Positions 60,505-64,000 of a stretch of 64,000 nucleotides of DNA are shown piece after piece. The stretch's first letter is position 1, and every line of letters begins with the position of its first letter. Below the pieces are notes generated by a model. It had not been told where the DNA came from. It saw only the letters and a list, made by a program, of their open reading frames with translations, and made no database searches. Origin of the DNA: Kordia sp039026955 (lineage in GTDB: Bacteria > Bacteroidota > Bacteroidia > Flavobacteriales > Flavobacteriaceae); NCBI GenBank assembly GCA_039026955.1, contig JBCCLH010000016.1, positions 1-64,000 of the forward strand. Direction: 5' to 3'. The position numbers were made by a program, and so were the translations under genes.

Positions 60505-60642
60505 GACAATATAAAATGAACTATTTGTTGAACTCATTTGAACCTTATAGGATTTAAATTAGTTCATTACAAAGAAAAGGCTTCCGCATAGAAGATGCAA
60601 ATATTTTGTACTGATTTTTAAACGATAACGTTTTAGTTGGAC

Positions 60643-61623
60643 TTAATTTTTTAGCGTGAGCTCTACGGAGGGTTTGAGTTTGTACATGAATGTTACGGTT
60701 GGCGCTTCTAGTGGATAGACAATTTCCATTTCGAGTGGAATGCTTAGGGAAGATTCGTTTCTATGCAACCAAATGTCTTTGTAGATGTGGACTTTGGTAT
60801 CGACAATCATGGTGTAGTATCTTTTTTCACCTCCTAAATCGACCGATACTGGCTCGAAGGTTTCTGGAAGTGTTGTATTTCCATCACTGACTGCCACTGC
60901 ATTTCGTACATCTAGAATGACAGCAGCTTCTTTTTCTCTGCGTGTATCTTCATCCTGTTTTTGAGGAAAGGTGAGATTGGCTTGTACAATGACATTTTGT
61001 GGAATTACGGTACAGTTTTCTGAAAGTTGTGGCAACATATTCCAAAGTATAGATACATAGGATTCTCTGTAAAGCAACGCGTCAAGTGTTTCGCTGAAGA
61101 GAATATGGTATTTTTTGGCATCTGGAATTTGAAAGGTTACGGCATCCGTATTATGATACTCCGTTATATAATCTGTCAAGTTCATTGCTTTGATAAGATT
61201 TTCCGCCATTTTGATAGAAGTCGCATTAATTTCAAGTAATGAAAATTGTACTTCTGTCGCGTCAAACAACGGTGCGACTAAAGTGATAAAAGGCGCATAC
61301 GGTCCGCAACCTGCATAGAATATATTGATGGTTTCATTCGGATATTGTTGTTGCTTTTCGCGAATTAACGCCACCATTCCATTTAAGAATTTTGCTGTTC
61401 TGTTGTAATCGAGTAAACAAGCTGCTGCATGATTCATAGAAAGTGCCATTCCGCTTGCTGTTGGAACTGCCGCATTGTGCTGCATTCCATCTTTGAATTC
61501 GTCAAGATTTGTAGCTTCTAGATAGTGTTTTTGAATGTCATCAATTGCATTTTTGATAGTTTCAAAATTCGATTGATTATTGAGAATGGTTGTTGATAGT
61601 TCTTTGATAGTATTGCGTAGCAT
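60643..61623 (-). CDS. Class I SAM-dependent methyltransferase-like protein
   Basis: The 326-residue soluble protein has a Rossmann-type SAM site NIFYAGCGPYAPFITLVAP (about residues 100-118). An acidic strand end follows, FSLLEINATS. HILFSETLDALLYRE resembles the double-E region of protein arginine methyltransferases. The C-terminal 120 residues look beta-rich, as in that group. The substrate is unknown. It lies upstream of the SAM-I riboswitch on the same strand but is transcribed separately. Confidence 0.7.
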   Translation of the reverse strand: MLRNTIKELSTTILNNQSNFETIKNAIDDIQKHYLEATNLDEFKDGMQHNAAVPTASGMALSMNHAAACLLDYNRTAKFLNGMVALIREKQQQYPNETINIFYAGCGPYAPFITLVAPLFDATEVQFSLLEINATSIKMAENLIKAMNLTDYITEYHNTDAVTFQIPDAKKYHILFSETLDALLYRESYVSILWNMLPQLSENCTVIPQNVIVQANLTFPQKQDEDTRREKEAAVILDVRNAVAVSDGNTTLPETFEPVSVDLGGEKRYYTMIVDTKVHIYKDIWLHRNESSLSIPLEMEIVYPLEAPTVTFMYKLKPSVELTLKN

Positions 61624-61758
61624 GCTTGTCTTGATTTTGCATAAAAGTAAGCGAAGCTTTTGGATTTAACAACCCGTATTTTCCTGTGTTTTGTGTTTTG
61701 GTTATTTTCTGACAATCCTTACAGCAACTGATCGCAGTATCACGCTATCAAAAATACG

Positions 61759-61790
61759 AAAGCACTCTTTGGTATTTTAAAGAGTGCTTT
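61759..61790 (-). terminator. Intrinsic terminator after the T9SS surface protein
   Basis: AAAGCACTCTTT / AAAGAGTGCTTT is a 12-bp perfect stem with an 8-base loop. On the minus strand it is followed by CGTATTTTT, 23 bp after the stop. Confidence 0.8.
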
Positions 61791-61812
61791 CTTATGGAAG
61801 GTTGTGTCTACA

Positions 61813-64000
61813 TTAGTATATGACTTTCTGAATTTTTTGTTGACCGTTTTCTAAAACAACTTTCACAATGAGTGCGCTGTTGGTTGGTCTTAAATTTCGA
61901 ACGTCATACACTTCTTCTCTGATATTGCTGCGATGTATTAAACGCTTTCCAAGTATATCGTGTATGGTAATTTCGTCTATTTGACTTTGGTATGAAAGTA
62001 CTTTGATGTTATTAGTACCTGTTGTGATGACAATTCCTGTGTTTGAATTGAATTCATCAGTACTTAAGGTACTTTGTGTGATATATTTTAGTACGAAACG
62101 ATCTTCAAATTCTCCATTTGTTGAATAGAAATTATATGGCGTAAGTCGTAAATCGTGCTCTGTTCCTGTGTAGGTATCTTGTAAATAGATTCCTTGATTT
62201 GTAGTATCAAATAGTCCATCAAGTGCGTTGATTGCAATAGTATAATTTCCATTGGCTGCAATTTTTATACCTAATGGTACTTGATCGTTCGCATCAAACG
62301 GTACTGCCTTTCCTTGAATGGACATTTTTTCACCTTCCACTAGCGAATAGATTGTTGTCGGTGCATCACTGAAATTATTTCCATCAAATAAGCGATCTTT
62401 TGCGTTGGAAGCTCCTGTAATGTATCCTACTAAGGTAGATGAAGCTGAATTATTCGGTGCAATGATATCTAACCAAATTCTGTTTTTCTCAATCGTATTT
62501 GTTGATTCAGTATTTGCTGATCTACTTTCCCCATTATAATCAAATTGCACATCTGCTTCTTCATTAGGTCTGTAGAATTGATCGTTTGTGTATGCCACAC
62601 CGCGCATGGAATTGCTAAACTGCACCGTTGATGTTGCAGGTGCCGCATCGTCCATTAGTACAAAGAATGCTTGTCCCGCAGCTATGTTTCCATTGAATCC
62701 TGCTGGATTTGAACCTGTACTGTTGTATTGTATGTAATCATTCTCATTGTAGTTATATGAATAATCTCCATAAAAAGGATCACTAAAAGCATCACTTGGC
62801 GTGCTTAGATGTCGCCATAAATATACCGTTCCCGTGATGGTTGACGGATTAGTATCATCTGTAATGACCGAAGCATTTGCTGCAATAAACAAATCGGCCG
62901 AGATTGCTGATGGATATGGATTCCCTATTAAGTTCCAGTTATCATCTAAGGCAGTAGCATTGGTTCCTCCTGCGCCTGGATAATCTACGCCTGTGTAAGT
63001 TCCTCTGGCAATTGCAGCATTGATGACTCCATTATTTGGTACTCCATCAAATTCTGCTGTATTTGCTGTACTTGTTCCAGAAATTCCGCGGATAATATAC
63101 CCTTGTCCTAATTCCATATCGCCTGAAAAACTTTGCCATTCTCCATAGTTCCCTACTCCATTTCCTGCTGCTGTAGATGCCCATTGAAATATGTATCCGC
63201 CACCAGTTCCTGGAGAAACATCTCCTACATCAAAGTTTGCTACGGGAGATGACCAAAATATATAATCAAACGGATTTACACTTGAAGCGGTACGATCCAT
63301 AAAAATGTCTCCTGTATTGTTGTTGGAAGTTACATCAGTTACTTGAATTAGATTGGCACCATCACGTACATGCAAACTTCCGCCAGATTCTACATTGATC
63401 CAATCGGTAACTGTGATCGACGAACCAGTTGCCATTTCTAGAGTACCTCCATTTTTCACGGTGATATTTCTTGCGAAACCATCTCCAGAGATTTGTGTGT
63501 CTATTGTAAGTCCATTGTCTTTTATGATGACACAGTCGCTAGAAGTTGGTACTACATTTTGTGCCCAGTTGGCGTCTGTTCCCCATGCATCGGCAGCACT
63601 GTCAAAGACTCGTGTATTGTTTGTTACATTAAAGTTGGTACTTACCGCGCCACAACCATTTGCTAAATTGGCATCAATCGTAAAAGAATAGTCTGCTTCT
63701 TCTAATTGCGCTAAAGTTGGCATTGCATAAACGGTTTCGTAACTTCCAGAAACGTACGGCGTATCTCCAATGTTATCATTGTTTGTATCCACAAATAAGT
63801 CAATGATTCCAGCAGGAGTTGTCGTCCAATCTACCGAGGTTACATCCTGATCTCCAAATAGCTGAATATTATCTACGGCGATACCATCTTTCCAAATTGC
63901 AAAGAAAAGAATTCGTATGCTCAGTGTCGTCTCATTAATGTATGCAGATAAGTCATACGTTAGATTGTCAAATCGAGTTCCAATTCCCACATCAGCAATG
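61813..64000 (-). CDS. Large T9SS surface protein with type A sorting domain (5' end beyond window)
   Basis: The frame is open through the right edge, so at least 728 C-terminal residues are present and the N-terminus is missing. The first visible part includes ISIRILFFAIWKDGIAVDNI, like a carbohydrate-binding or anchor-type beta-sandwich. A region with SDCVIIKDNGLTIDTQ and NITVKNGGTLEMATGSSITV resembles a parallel beta-helix segment. The end (about the last 75 residues, starting NTGIVITTGTNN) is a T9SS type A sorting domain. It is expected on the cell surface, and its role is unknown. Confidence 0.85.
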   Translation of the reverse strand, partial: IADVGIGTRFDNLTYDLSAYINETTLSIRILFFAIWKDGIAVDNIQLFGDQDVTSVDWTTTPAGIIDLFVDTNNDNIGDTPYVSGSYETVYAMPTLAQLEEADYSFTIDANLANGCGAVSTNFNVTNNTRVFDSAADAWGTDANWAQNVVPTSSDCVIIKDNGLTIDTQISGDGFARNITVKNGGTLEMATGSSITVTDWINVESGGSLHVRDGANLIQVTDVTSNNNTGDIFMDRTASSVNPFDYIFWSSPVANFDVGDVSPGTGGGYIFQWASTAAGNGVGNYGEWQSFSGDMELGQGYIIRGISGTSTANTAEFDGVPNNGVINAAIARGTYTGVDYPGAGGTNATALDDNWNLIGNPYPSAISADLFIAANASVITDDTNPSTITGTVYLWRHLSTPSDAFSDPFYGDYSYNYNENDYIQYNSTGSNPAGFNGNIAAGQAFFVLMDDAAPATSTVQFSNSMRGVAYTNDQFYRPNEEADVQFDYNGESRSANTESTNTIEKNRIWLDIIAPNNSASSTLVGYITGASNAKDRLFDGNNFSDAPTTIYSLVEGEKMSIQGKAVPFDANDQVPLGIKIAANGNYTIAINALDGLFDTTNQGIYLQDTYTGTEHDLRLTPYNFYSTNGEFEDRFVLKYITQSTLSTDEFNSNTGIVITTGTNNIKVLSYQSQIDEITIHDILGKRLIHRSNIREEVYDVRNLRPTNSALIVKVVLENGQQKIQKVIY

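Overview
The window is AT-rich and comes from a member of the Bacteroidota, almost certainly the Flavobacteriaceae. The evidence is the gliding-motility genes gldA, gldB and gldC, two proteins with type IX secretion (T9SS) C-terminal sorting domains, DUF3857 proteins, TAnnTTTG-type promoters, a metH split into two genes and the gene order of the dcw cluster. The overall impression is Kordia-like, but the genus is a guess. No rRNA, tRNA or CRISPR array was seen.

1-14.5 kb (minus strand): a complete cell-wall/division (dcw) cluster, mraZ-rsmH-ftsL-ftsI-murE-mraY-murD-ftsW-murG-murC-ftsQ-ftsA-ftsZ, with ftsZ cut by the left edge. Three direct repeats upstream of mraZ look like MraZ boxes. Several gaps inside the cluster are filled with degenerate 7-bp-periodic tracts and REP-like palindromes.

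14.6-29.6 kb: an alpha/beta hydrolase and engB, gldB-gldC, nadE, a LuxR-type regulator whose phospho-acceptor Asp is Glu, an S41 peptidase, a DnaG primase without its zinc ligands, an ECF sigma/anti-sigma/outer-membrane operon, a polyprenyl diphosphate synthase and a T9SS cargo protein.

30-42.9 kb (minus strand): rlmN, a two-repeat secreted protein, queA, aroA, a MazG-like protein, two DUF3857 transglutaminase-like proteins (one lacking the catalytic Cys), dtd, rsgA and a secreted protein of unknown function. A GG-leader bacteriocin-like gene, stopped exactly at the GG site, lies at 41.1 kb.

43.4-54.9 kb: two clusters of small double-glycine-leader, Cys-rich peptide precursors (eight intact genes plus relics) with no modification enzyme or exporter beside them. 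The first cluster carries a MITE-like insertion with a 9-bp target duplication. The second is built as four tandem modules that share an 18-bp upstream box. Between the clusters lies an aromatic amino acid operon (pheA-aminotransferase-tyrA-aroG/chorismate mutase) preceded by a Phe/Tyr-rich leader peptide and a complete attenuator, followed by gldA and three envelope genes.

55-64 kb (minus strand): metF and split metH, controlled by a SAM-I riboswitch, then a methyltransferase-like gene and a T9SS surface protein that runs off the right edge.
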